Source: Micrococcales bacterium
Lineage (GTDB): Bacteria; Actinomycetota; Actinomycetes; Actinomycetales; Cellulomonadaceae
DNA: 39,257 nt
Reading direction: 5' to 3'
NCBI GenBank assembly: GCA_009779195.1
Contig: WRET01000030.1
Location: 1 to 39,257 of the forward strand
Shown here: piece after piece, positions 24,815-32,391 of the stretch
Position numbering within the stretch: the stretch's first letter is position 1
How the letters are laid out: every line of letters starts with the position of its first letter
Position numbers and translations under genes: made by a program
Notes under the pieces: generated by a model
What the model was told of the DNA's origin: nothing
The model's database searches: none
Seen by the model: only the letters and a program-made list of their open reading frames with translations

Positions 24815-25942
24815 GTGACTTCTGTTGTCGACTGGGACGCCGCCGCCGCACTTGCTGGGCGGTTCGCGCGGCCCGGGCCTGTGGCTGACGGGGCGACGCT
24901 GGCGTACCTGGTCCGTGACCTGCGGCAAGCCGCAGGCGTCGCAGCCGAGCATGTCGCGCAGATCTCTGGTCTTCGTCCGGCCGACGGGCGCGACCCTGCC
25001 CAGGTGTCGACGGTGCGCGTCGTCGACCGGCCCCGCTGGGCGAAAGCCAACACGCAGATGTTCAAGGTGCTCTCTGGCGGGTTGCCGGCACCGTCACGGG
25101 TGCCCGCCGCCACACGCAAGACCACCGCTGTGGAGGTCGCAGCCGTCCTGGGCCTGCTCGCCAGCAAGGTCATCGGCCAGTTCGACCCGTACACCGACGC
25201 CCAGCCCGGCGAAGGCCGGCTGTTGCTCGTCGCCCCGAACGTGCTGGCTGTGGAACGTACGCTCGACATCGTCCCAGCCGACTTCCGGCTGTGGGTCGCG
25301 CTGCACGAGCAGACCCACGCCCTGCAGTTCGCCGCAGCCCCGTGGCTGGCCGAGCACCTGCGAGGACGTATCGACGCCCTCACCACCAGCTTCGACACCA
25401 GTGCTGCCGCTGAGCTGGTCCGCCGGTTGTTCTCGACGAGCGACTGGGTGGCGACCAAGCACGGTGATATGCGTGTCAAGACGGTGACGCTCTTGCCCAC
25501 CGACGCACTGCGCAACCTCAAGGACAACGGCCTGCTCGCCTTGCTCGACGACGACCAACGCCAGGTGTTCGACGAGGTCAGTGCCGTGATGGCCCTGATC
25601 GAAGGGCATGCGGACGTCATGATGGACGAGGTCGGACCTGCTGTGGTGCCCACCGTGGAGTCCATCCGCGCCCAGTTCGAGCAGCGCCGCGACGACGGTG
25701 CCGACACCCGGGGTCCGGCCCGGTTGATACGCCTGCTGCTGGGTCTGGACCTCAAGCTCGCCCAGTACCGCGAAGGGTCGGCTTTCGTCCAGGCTGTGCG
25801 TGCCCAGGTCGGCACCGACGGGTTCAACGCCGTGTGGGGCTCGGCGGCCACGTTGCCCACCGCTGCCGAGATCACCGACCCTGACGCCTGGATAGCGCGG
25901 GTGCTCCCCGACCAGGCCTCCAGCGGTGAGGAGCACAGCTGA
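24815..25942 (+). CDS. Zinc-dependent metalloprotease-like protein, DUF2342 family
   Basis: The 375-residue protein carries a zincin motif HEQTH in [20 protein letters not shown] (about residue 168) and a probable third-ligand region [15 protein letters not shown] (about 265). DUF2342 proteins have been annotated as putative hydrolases or as F420-associated in actinobacteria, but the substrate is unknown. The family sits directly before tilS and hpt in mycobacteria and relatives, and does so here with only 2 nt to tilS. In those genomes dacB lies upstream; here an oxidoreductase does. The start is defined by the TACGGT-N6-GTG arrangement; the domain begins immediately ([15 protein letters not shown]). 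Confidence 0.88.
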   Translation: MTSVVDWDAAAALAGRFARPGPVADGATLAYLVRDLRQAAGVAAEHVAQISGLRPADGRDPAQVSTVRVVDRPRWAKANTQMFKVLSGGLPAPSRVPAATRKTTAVEVAAVLGLLASKVIGQFDPYTDAQPGEGRLLLVAPNVLAVERTLDIVPADFRLWVALHEQTHALQFAAAPWLAEHLRGRIDALTTSFDTSAAAELVRRLFSTSDWVATKHGDMRVKTVTLLPTDALRNLKDNGLLALLDDDQRQVFDEVSAVMALIEGHADVMMDEVGPAVVPTVESIRAQFEQRRDDGADTRGPARLIRLLLGLDLKLAQYREGSAFVQAVRAQVGTDGFNAVWGSAATLPTAAEITDPDAWIARVLPDQASSGEEHS

Positions 25943-25944
25943 AC

Positions 25945-27069
25945 GTGACCGGTCCGGCCCCTGCTGTCGCAGCCACCAGGGTCGCAGTCCGCGAGGCGTT
26001 GTCTACTGTGCTGAACCGTCGTTCCTCCTCATCGACGCCACGCGGGGCCCAACCGCCCGTGGCGACGACCTGGCAGCGGGTTCCGGCCACCCCCGGTGGA
26101 CCTGCCACGGGACCCGGCCACGGCCAGACCAGCGCTGGGGGGCTGGTGGTGGTGGCCTGCTCGGGAGGGCCGGACTCGTTGGCGCTGGCCGCTGCCACAG
26201 CGTTCGTGGCGCCCAGGCTGGGGTTGCGCGCCGGGGCGCTCGTCGTGGACCACGGCCTGCAGGACGGGTCGGGCCTGGTCGCTTCCCTCGCCGCCGACCA
26301 GTGCCGCGCCCTGGGCCTGGCACCGGTGCTGGTGTGCCCGGTCGTCGTCGGGACCCACGGCGGCCCTGAGGCGGCTGCCCGCACCGCCCGGTACGCCGCC
26401 CTCGACGGTGCGGCGGCAGCGGTCGGGGCCGATATCGTCCTGCTCGGCCACACCCTGGACGACCAGGCCGAACAGGTCCTGCTCGGTCTGGGCCGCGGGG
26501 CTGGCGCCCGGTCGTTGGCGGGGATGCCGGCCCACCGGGGGGTGTACCTGCGCCCCTTCCTGGCTCTGCGCCGCTCCACGACCATGCAGGCGTGTGCCGC
26601 CCAGGGCCTGGACCCCTGGCACGACCCGACCAACACCGACAGCACCGCCCGGCGCACCCGTGTGCGCACCGAGGTGATCCCGCTGCTCACCGACGTCTTT
26701 GGACCCGGGGTGGTCCTCGCTCTGGCTCGTACCGCCGACCAGCTGCGCGCTGCGGCTTCGGCCCTCGACGACGGCGCCGCCGCGTTGCTGGCCGAAGCAG
26801 CCACCGACGACGGTTCCGTCCTCGTCGCCCCCCTGGCCGCCGCGTCCACTGCGGTGCGCCGCGCCGCCCTGCGTGCCGCCGCCCTGGCCGCTGGGTCTCC
26901 GGCTGGGTCGTTAGGCGTCCGCCACGTCGAGGCCGTCGAAGCCTTGGTCATGGCCTGGCACGGCCAAGGTCCGGTCTACCTGCCCGGACGCGTCCTGGCC
27001 CGCCGCGACCACGGGCGTCTGCGCATCGAACCGTGCCCGCAGGCACCGACCCGTCGGCCACGTATCTGA
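25945..27069 (+). CDS. tilS: tRNA(Ile)-lysidine synthase
   Basis: The 374-residue N-type ATP pyrophosphatase modifies C34 of the CAU-anticodon tRNA-Ile to lysidine, so that it reads AUA and is charged with Ile. The PP-loop is [16 protein letters not shown] (about residues 69-84), with [31 protein letters not shown] and the RPFLALRR and [15 protein letters not shown] segments of the family. The start is GTG 25945, 2 nt after the zincin stop, with GAGGAG upstream inside that gene. The first 65 residues are a poorly conserved, Thr/Pro-rich extension. It is translationally linked to the zincin gene and followed by hpt. Confidence 0.95.
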   Translation: MTGPAPAVAATRVAVREALSTVLNRRSSSSTPRGAQPPVATTWQRVPATPGGPATGPGHGQTSAGGLVVVACSGGPDSLALAAATAFVAPRLGLRAGALVVDHGLQDGSGLVASLAADQCRALGLAPVLVCPVVVGTHGGPEAAARTARYAALDGAAAAVGADIVLLGHTLDDQAEQVLLGLGRGAGARSLAGMPAHRGVYLRPFLALRRSTTMQACAAQGLDPWHDPTNTDSTARRTRVRTEVIPLLTDVFGPGVVLALARTADQLRAAASALDDGAAALLAEAATDDGSVLVAPLAAASTAVRRAALRAAALAAGSPAGSLGVRHVEAVEALVMAWHGQGPVYLPGRVLARRDHGRLRIEPCPQAPTRRPRI

Positions 27070-27131
27070 CACCACGACGTTTTCCCCGCCCGGCCAGGTA
27101 GTCTTCAGCACGACGGCTGGAAGGAGCGGCA

Positions 27132-27689
27132 GTGGACGCATCGGATATCAGCGACGACCTGGACCAGGTGCTGCTCACCGAGGACCAGCTGCACCAACGT
27201 CTCGACGAGCTGGCCGCCACGATCGACGCCGACTACGCCGGGCGCGAGCTGCTGCTCGTCGGGGTGCTCAAAGGCGCGGTCATGGTGATGGCCGACCTGG
27301 CCCGGCGCCTGCACGTGCCGGTCCAGATGGACTGGATGGCTGTCTCGTCGTACGGGTCGGGCACCAAGTCGTCCGGCGTGGTGCGCATCCTCAAAGACCT
27401 CGACACCGACGTGACCGGCCAGCACGTCCTCATCGTCGAAGACATCGTCGACTCCGGCCTCACCTTGTCCTGGCTCCTGGCCAACCTGCGCTCCCGCGGC
27501 CCCGCGAGCGTCGAGGTCGCCACCCTCCTGCGCAAACCCGAGAGCGCCAAAGTCTCCCTAGACGTGCGCTACGTAGGCTTCGACATCCCCCCCGCCTTCG
27601 TCGTCGGCTACGGCCTCGACCACGACCAGCGCTACCGCAACCTCCCCTTCGTCGCCACCCTGGCCCCCCACGTCTACGCCGACGACTAA
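27132..27689 (+). CDS. hpt: Hypoxanthine phosphoribosyltransferase
   Basis: The 185-residue type I phosphoribosyltransferase salvages hypoxanthine and guanine with PRPP. The PRPP-binding loop is [19 protein letters not shown] (about residues 99-117). Also visible are [20 protein letters not shown] and the C-terminal purine-binding part [19 protein letters not shown]. The GTG start has AAGGAG upstream, and a TAGTCT -10 candidate at 27099-27104 gives hpt its own promoter. In related genomes ftsH follows; here a convergent orphan GyrB-fragment gene does, separated by an inverted repeat. Confidence 0.96.
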   Translation: MDASDISDDLDQVLLTEDQLHQRLDELAATIDADYAGRELLLVGVLKGAVMVMADLARRLHVPVQMDWMAVSSYGSGTKSSGVVRILKDLDTDVTGQHVLIVEDIVDSGLTLSWLLANLRSRGPASVEVATLLRKPESAKVSLDVRYVGFDIPPAFVVGYGLDHDQRYRNLPFVATLAPHVYADD

Positions 27690-27698
27690 CCCCATCGT

Positions 27699-27766
27699 TG
27701 AATGCTGAGGGTTCCGGTGAGAGCTGACGTTGCAGGGTCATCTCTCACCGGAACCCTCAGCTTTCA
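27699..27766. repeat. Inverted-repeat element, copy 1 (between hpt and the GyrB-fragment gene)
   Basis: Perfect 20-bp arms 27704-27723 and 27742-27761 (GCTGAGGGTTCCGGTGAGAG) are extended by short pairs inside and outside. It lies exactly between two convergent stop codons and may act as a bidirectional terminator. Copies 2 and 3 are at 28417 and 31625. Confidence 0.85.
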
Positions 27767-27769
27767 GAC

Positions 27770-28402
27770 TTACGACAGGTCAGAGCGTGGGAGGAAGTAG
27801 GTGTACGCCCAGGGGGGTTCGACCTGGGACAGGTCGACCTGGGTGTCACCGTGGTACGTGGTGGTGTGGACCTTCCCCGCGGCCGTCAGCGCTGCCAGAG
27901 CGCGTCGTGCCTGCGATGCCGTCAGTCCAGAACTCTGCGCCACGTCCGCCAGGGTGGTGCCGTAGTAGTAGGGGTGGTTCTTGTTCTCGTCCGCCTTGGT
28001 GAGTACGGCCAGGACGGCCTGCTGGGTCGCTGCGGGGGCTGGCGCTGCCACCTCGACGACGTGGCGGGTGATGGTCTCGGCCTCCGCCGGGTGGCAGTCC
28101 AACCAGTCGCCGAAGCGCTCGAGGACGACCTTCTGGACGAACATCTTTGCCTCAGGGTTGTCCAGGCAGGTCTTCGTCGGTCCGGCGAACTGGGGGTCGG
28201 GCATGGTGACGTGGACCACGGCGGTCAGGCCCTGGAACACCTCGTCGTCGCTGAGGCCGTCATTGCCCTCACGCAGTCCGACGTTTTGTGCGTACCGGGC
28301 GACGACGGTGGTCACCGCCTCCCGGAACCCTTGTTCGTGAGAACCGCCGTGAGCCCACCCTCCCATTCCCCCAATCTCGCCACCCCATTCGTGATGAAAC
28401 AA
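27770..28402 (-). CDS. Orphan GyrB-like transducer domain fused to a winged-helix-like domain
   Basis: The 210-codon frame reads like the middle of DNA gyrase subunit B. It has HGGSHEQGFREAVTTVVARY (compare EGGTHEEGF in GyrB), then GLTAVVHVTMPDPQFAGPTK and MFVQKVVLERFGDWLDCHP. This corresponds to the transducer (S5-like) domain with the QTK-loop region changed to PTK. The GHKL ATPase in front and the TOPRIM/DNA-binding parts behind are absent. After residue about 130 comes a different domain: YYYGTTLADVAQSSGLTASQ and ARRALAALTAAGKVHTTTYHG, a winged helix-turn-helix pattern. An in-frame stop precedes TTG 28402; ATG 28366 is the alternative start. Either a truncated remnant or a small gyrase-mimicking regulator. 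It is enclosed by repeat copies 1 and 2. Confidence 0.65.
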   Translation of the reverse strand: MFHHEWGGEIGGMGGWAHGGSHEQGFREAVTTVVARYAQNVGLREGNDGLSDDEVFQGLTAVVHVTMPDPQFAGPTKTCLDNPEAKMFVQKVVLERFGDWLDCHPAEAETITRHVVEVAAPAPAATQQAVLAVLTKADENKNHPYYYGTTLADVAQSSGLTASQARRALAALTAAGKVHTTTYHGDTQVDLSQVEPPWAYTYFLPRSDLS

Positions 28403-28416
28403 TCAACCCCCCCCCG

Positions 28417-28486
28417 TTGAATGCTGAGGGTTCCGGTGAGAGATGACCTTGCAGGGTCATCTCTCACCGGAACGCTCGGCACTCAA
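28417..28486. repeat. Inverted-repeat element, copy 2
   Basis: Arms 28417-28448 and 28455-28486 are 32 bp with 3 mismatches, loop TTGCAG; the core TTCCGGTGAGAGATGACC is exact. It directly abuts the 5' end of the GyrB-fragment frame and lies just before the nuclease-type gene, a position where a terminator would not be expected for either gene. Confidence 0.85.
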
Positions 28487-28509
28487 TATGTGGACTATGT
28501 GATCAAGGG

Positions 28510-29460
28510 GTGAGATATGTGTGGGGGGTGGGGCAGGGTGGGGGTGTGGGGATTCGTGAGGGGGCGCCGGTACCTACGCCGGCACGGGTGCCAGAGCTGG
28601 TGCTTGCGCGCGAGCAGGACGAGGCAGTGCTTGCTGAGCGGGTGCGTGCCAAGCAGCTGGTGCGGGTGGGGCGCGGGGCGTACCTGCCGCAGGGTGAGTG
28701 GACGAAGCGGGAGGTGTCGCTGGCGCGGATCGCCGCCATGCACGCGCACCTGGGGGCTGAGCACTGGTTCAGCCATGAGTCAGCGGCGATGCTGTGGGGG
28801 CTTCCGGTGTGGAAGGAGCCACAGTGCGTCCACGTGCGCACGACGACCGCCGGATCGAAGACCGCAGGGTTGTCACGACACCGAGGTGAGCTGCCACCAG
28901 GGACGACCACGCACCTGCACGACCTACCAGTGACGACGTTGCCGCTGACTGTCGTCGACTGCGCCCGCACGTTGCCCGCTCTGCCGGGACTGGTGGTCGC
29001 CGACGCCGCCCTCAGCACGCGTATGTCACGCGACGACGCGGCACAGCTGCTCACCACGTGCCGGGGCAAGGGTGTGCGTCGGGCGGCGACCGTCTTGCGC
29101 TACGCCGACGGCGGTGCCGAGTCGCCGTGGGAGACAGCCACCCGGCTGGTGCTCTTGCGCGCAGGGCTGCCAGCGCCGGTGACCCAGTTCAGGCTCTCCA
29201 CGCGGATCGGCCCTGTGCACGCTGACCTCGCCATCGTCGACTGGCACCTGCTCATCGAGTTCGACGGTCGGCTCAAGTACACCGGCCCCCAGGTCGTCTA
29301 CGACGAGAAGCTCCGCAACGACGCCATCACCGAACAAGGCGGGCACCTGCTGCACATCACCGCCTCCGACCACACTGACACCGAGGATCTGGTCGACCGT
29401 GTCCTTGCCTATGCTCCGCCCGGTTTCCGCCTCACTCCCCGCCCCCACCTGCTGTTCTGA
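28510..29460 (+). CDS. AbiEi-like winged-helix protein with DUF559/Vsr-like nuclease domain
   Basis: The product is up to 316 residues. The N-terminal part (LAERVRAKQLVRVGRGAYLP, then HESAAMLWGLPVW and LPVTTLPLTVVDCARTL) matches the AbiEi-type antitoxin domain and its following region, common in actinobacterial orphan proteins. The C-terminal part (from about residue 205) resembles the restriction-endonuclease-like DUF559/very-short-patch-repair fold: ESPWETATRLVLLRAGLPAP, VHADLAIVDWHLLIEFDGRL and a late GGHLLHI, giving a plausible E...D...E-x-D active site. No AbiEii nucleotidyltransferase toxin is adjacent. The start is uncertain: many in-frame GTG codons lie in a G-rich leader. It is flanked by the repeat copy and the HipBA module. 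Confidence 0.72.
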   Translation: MRYVWGVGQGGGVGIREGAPVPTPARVPELVLAREQDEAVLAERVRAKQLVRVGRGAYLPQGEWTKREVSLARIAAMHAHLGAEHWFSHESAAMLWGLPVWKEPQCVHVRTTTAGSKTAGLSRHRGELPPGTTTHLHDLPVTTLPLTVVDCARTLPALPGLVVADAALSTRMSRDDAAQLLTTCRGKGVRRAATVLRYADGGAESPWETATRLVLLRAGLPAPVTQFRLSTRIGPVHADLAIVDWHLLIEFDGRLKYTGPQVVYDEKLRNDAITEQGGHLLHITASDHTDTEDLVDRVLAYAPPGFRLTPRPHLLF

Positions 29461-29687
29461 CCGGGTCCTGACCCGATCGTCCTCCGCAGCGGTGCCGCCA
29501 CGACGGCTGGTGGAGCGAGCAGCGAGGACGGCGCCGTGGTTGGCGACCTGGCAGCCCTTGCGTACCTTGCACGACGGGTCGGTCCCGACTTTCGCGCTGG
29601 GGTGGTCCACCGGGCGAGCCGCCCTCCCTGAAGACCCTGCGGTACGGACGAAAGGCCAGGTGTGACCGCCCGGTGGGAATCTCTCGG

Positions 29688-29693
29688 TATACT
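29688..29693 (+). promoter_or_regulatory. -10 element of a leaderless start (hipBA-like operon)
   Basis: TATACT, 6 nt before ATG 29700, is the closest to consensus in the window. It sets the antitoxin start at 29700 rather than GTG 29673. Promoter autoregulation by the antitoxin would be expected here; the 29461-29687 spacer shows no obvious operator or gene. Confidence 0.65.
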
Positions 29694-29699
29694 TGTGTC

Positions 29700-30320
29700 A
29701 TGAATGTGGCGGCGGCTGCGCGTGAGCTGGGGGTGAGTCCACGGCGGGTGCGGGCGCTCGTCGCCGCCGGACGTGTCAGCGCCCACAAGGTGGGTGGTCG
29801 TTGGGAGGTCACCGGGCTCGGGCAAGGTGCTCGCCAGCGCCGGCCATTGTCGCAGCGTTCGCGCGCCATCCTCGCCCAGGCGTTGCAGACCCGTAGCCTG
29901 CGTGGGCTCACCGGGCAGGACAGGGCACGCACGGCGGCGCGGATCCGCCAGCTGCGCACATGCGACGACGCCCCGCAGCTGCTGGTGGACTGGTGGGCAG
30001 GGTCGGCGCCTGGGCCCACGGGGCTTGCCGCCAACCTCGTCGAGCACGCCCTGGCTGGCAACCGCGGCTATGTCACCCAGACGCTGGCCCGACGCCCCCG
30101 AGAGTACCTGCGGCGACGCGAAGACCTGGCCGACGTCGTGGCGACCGAACGGACCATCAGAGGTCTCACCCGCCGCCAGCTGGCCGAGTCCGCGGGGGTC
30201 CGGGTCGAAGACGTCCGGGCGGTCGAACGGGCGCAGCCTGTCGCCACGCCTGCGACCAGGCGCGTCCTGCGCGCCGTGGGCGTCGAACCCACGGCCCTGC
30301 CTGACATGGTGGCTTCATGA
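29700..30320 (+). CDS. HipB-like antitoxin with two helix-turn-helix domains
   Basis: The 206-residue protein has an N-terminal MerR/excisionase-like helix-turn-helix (AARELGVSPRRVRALVAAGR then VSAHKVGGRWEV) and a C-terminal XRE/HipB-type helix-turn-helix (LTRRQLAESAGVRVEDVRAV then ERAQPVATPATRRVLRAVG). The middle is helical and Arg/Leu-rich. Classical HipB proteins are about 70-100 residues with only the XRE domain, so this one is enlarged. It overlaps the HipA gene by 4 nt (ATGA), the usual antitoxin-first arrangement, and has a TATACT-N6-ATG leaderless start. Confidence 0.75.
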   Translation: MNVAAAARELGVSPRRVRALVAAGRVSAHKVGGRWEVTGLGQGARQRRPLSQRSRAILAQALQTRSLRGLTGQDRARTAARIRQLRTCDDAPQLLVDWWAGSAPGPTGLAANLVEHALAGNRGYVTQTLARRPREYLRRREDLADVVATERTIRGLTRRQLAESAGVRVEDVRAVERAQPVATPATRRVLRAVGVEPTALPDMVAS

Positions 30321-31513
30321 GGCTCGAGGCGTGGCTCGAAGGCCAGCACGTCGGCCAGTTCGTCTTCGACGAGCCAGTCCGTTTTTGCTACGACCCCGAC
30401 GCCCCGGCCACACCTGTCTCCCTGTCGCTGCCCAGGGACGCGCCCGCGGCTAGGCACGCAGCCGCCGCTTTCCTGGAGAACCTGCTGCCTGACCACGAGC
30501 GGGCCCGCGCACACCTGGCGTCGGCGTACGGTGCCCGCAGCACCCGTCCGGCGGACCTGCTCGCGGCGGCCGGGGGCGATATCGCCGGTGGGCTGGTCCT
30601 GGTGCCCGAGGGCGAGGCCGCCCCGGCCGGTCCTGCGGTCCTCAACCCGGCCCTCGAACGTGACGTCGCCGACAGGATCAACGCCATCAAGATCGACCCG
30701 GACGCCTGGGCTCCCCGGGGTGTGTCCGCACGCTTCTCTCTGGCCGGGACGCAGGGCAAGTTCGCCCTCGCCCGTATCGACGACGACTGGTACTGGTCGA
30801 ACGCGACCGTCCCGTCCACACATATCGTCAAACCCGCGCACCCCGACCTGCGGGGCCTCGAAGCAGCCGAGGCGGCGGCGTTGACTCTCGCGGCGCGGGT
30901 CGGTGTCCCCGCTGCTGCGGCGAGCGTCCTGCACGCTGGTGACCAGACGGCGTTCCTGGTCGGGCGTTTCGACCGGGACCCGACCCCTGGCCCCCTGGCC
31001 CGACGCCTGCACGCCGAGGATTTCGCCCAAGCCCTGGGTGTGCGCCCTGAGGCGAAGTACCAGGTGTCCGCCCGCCAGGCTGCTGCCCTGCTCGCCACCG
31101 TCGACACCGACGGTTCGCTGGTCCGCGCCTTCTTCGCCCAGCTGGTGTTCAACACGGTGATCGCCAACGCCGACGCCCACGCCAAGAACTACTCCGTCCT
31201 GCTGCGCCCCGGCCGCATCCGCATGGCCCCCCTCTACGACGCCGTCCCCATCGCCTTGTACCCCCAGTTCGACCAGGCCCTGGCCATGCGCGTCGCAGGT
31301 GCCCGCCATCCCCGAACCGCCTCGCTCCACCACTGGCGACGCCTGGCCCGCACCATCGCCCTGGACGAAGACGAAGCCACCACCATCGTCACCACCGTCG
31401 CTGCACGGATATCCGACCTCAACGACACCGCCTGGACCACCCTCGACGACGACCAAGCCACCCTCCTGCGCCACACCATCACCCAGAACACCGAAGCCAT
31501 CGCCCGCCCATGA
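30317..31513 (+). CDS. hipA: HipA-family serine/threonine kinase toxin
   Basis: The 398-residue protein has the full HipA layout. The N-terminal couple_hipA-like part includes PVSLSLPRDA and AFLENLLPDHERAR. The kinase core has RFSLAGTQGKFAL (P-loop-like), THIVKPAH (ATP-binding Lys), AEAAALTLAARVGV, FLVGRFDRD, HAEDFAQALGV, the catalytic FNTVIANADAHAKNYSV and the metal-binding MAPLYDAVP. Both catalytic Asp positions are present, so it is probably active. HipA kinases phosphorylate aminoacyl-tRNA synthetases such as GltX and slow growth; the target here is unknown. It is translationally coupled to the two-domain antitoxin. A 112-bp tail leads to repeat copy 3. Confidence 0.88.
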   Translation: MRLEAWLEGQHVGQFVFDEPVRFCYDPDAPATPVSLSLPRDAPAARHAAAAFLENLLPDHERARAHLASAYGARSTRPADLLAAAGGDIAGGLVLVPEGEAAPAGPAVLNPALERDVADRINAIKIDPDAWAPRGVSARFSLAGTQGKFALARIDDDWYWSNATVPSTHIVKPAHPDLRGLEAAEAAALTLAARVGVPAAAASVLHAGDQTAFLVGRFDRDPTPGPLARRLHAEDFAQALGVRPEAKYQVSARQAAALLATVDTDGSLVRAFFAQLVFNTVIANADAHAKNYSVLLRPGRIRMAPLYDAVPIALYPQFDQALAMRVAGARHPRTASLHHWRRLARTIALDEDEATTIVTTVAARISDLNDTAWTTLDDDQATLLRHTITQNTEAIARP

Positions 31514-31624
31514 ACCACCCAGCGGCCAGCTGCGGTCACCCTGGAGATCGGGGGTGGACAGGCCGTCGTGAACGAGCGCCCCGGCCTCAAGATCAGCGGC
31601 GCAGCGCTCACCGAGCTCGACGAA

Positions 31625-31684
31625 GGCTGAGCGTTCCGGTGAGGACTGACCCTGCAACGTCAGCTCTCACTGGAACGCTCAGCC
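31625..31684. repeat. Inverted-repeat element, copy 3
   Basis: Arms 31625-31650 and 31659-31684 are 26 bp with 3 mismatches, loop CCTGCAAC. It has the same GCGTTCCGGTGAG core as copies 1 and 2. It lies between hipA and the TetR gene and marks the right border of the accessory segment. Confidence 0.82.
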
Positions 31685-31733
31685 CTCGGTGACGGCTCCA
31701 CCACGGACGAGATGGGGAGGTGTTGCTGGGGGT

Positions 31734-31758
31734 TGAACGGGTGTATAGGATGTTGAAC
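31734..31758 (+). promoter_or_regulatory. Promoter and possible operator of the TetR-ABC operon
   Basis: TAGGAT (31746-31751) lies 7 nt before GTG 31759, fitting a leaderless start. A direct repeat of GTTGAACG (starting 31733 and 31752) brackets this -10, which is where an autoregulatory TetR protein could bind. Operator function is inferred. Confidence 0.4.
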
Positions 31759-32391
31759 GTGCGTTTAGTTGGGGATCTGAGGGCTCGGGCTCGGATTCGC
31801 GACGCTGCGGTGGGGCGGTTTGCTGTGGACGGGTTTGGGGCGACGGTCCGGGCTGTGGCGGCTGATGCCAGTGTGAGTCCGGGGTTGGTGATGCACCACT
31901 TTGGGTCGAAGGCTGGGTTGCGGCGCGAGTGTGACGAGCATGTGCTGGCGCTGATCAGGGAGGCGAAGGCTGACCGGATCGGGCAGGTTGCGTCGGGGGC
32001 CAGCTTGTTGGAGACGTTCGCCTCTGTGGACGAGTTCGCGCCGCTCGTGGGGTACATCTTGCGGTCGATGCAGGAGGGGGGCGCGGCGGGACGCGAGTTC
32101 GTCGAGCACATGGTCGCCGACGCGCAGGTGTACACCGCCGAGGCCGTCGCCGCGGGGGTGGCCAGGCCTTCGCAGGACGAGGCCGCCCGGGTGCGGTACC
32201 TGGTGCTGTCGTCGTTGGGGGCGCTGCTGCTGTCGGTGACCCTCGACCCGCCCGACGACCCCCGCGACCTGGCTGCGACGGTCCGGCGGTTCTTCGACGA
32301 GTCGTCGGGGCCCATGCTCGAGCTGTTCACCGACGGTTTCTTGACCACTGACCACATGCTCGACGAGTACCGACAACCGAGGACGACATGA
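31759..32391 (+). CDS. TetR family transcriptional regulator
   Basis: The 210-residue regulator has the N-terminal TetR helix-turn-helix: RARIRDAAVGRFAVDGF, then ATVRAVAADASVSPGLVMHH and FGSKAGLRRECDEHV. The remainder is an all-helical ligand-binding domain of the type found beside ABC exporters. GTG 31759 is preferred because of the -10 7 nt upstream; ATG 31750 and GTG 31720 are alternatives. The stop overlaps the ABC ATPase start (ATGA), so the three genes form one operon, probably repressed by this protein until its ligand arrives. Confidence 0.9.
   Translation: MRLVGDLRARARIRDAAVGRFAVDGFGATVRAVAADASVSPGLVMHHFGSKAGLRRECDEHVLALIREAKADRIGQVASGASLLETFASVDEFAPLVGYILRSMQEGGAAGREFVEHMVADAQVYTAEAVAAGVARPSQDEAARVRYLVLSSLGALLLSVTLDPPDDPRDLAATVRRFFDESSGPMLELFTDGFLTTDHMLDEYRQPRTT

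Noticed and set aside
27770-28402. Functional gyrase B or ParE gene
   Set aside because: Only the transducer-like middle is present; the ATPase motifs, TOPRIM domain and C-terminal domain are absent.
30068-31657. 529-codon minus-strand frame
   Set aside because: It is antisense across the HipB-HipA genes, which have clear family motifs and an ATGA overlap.
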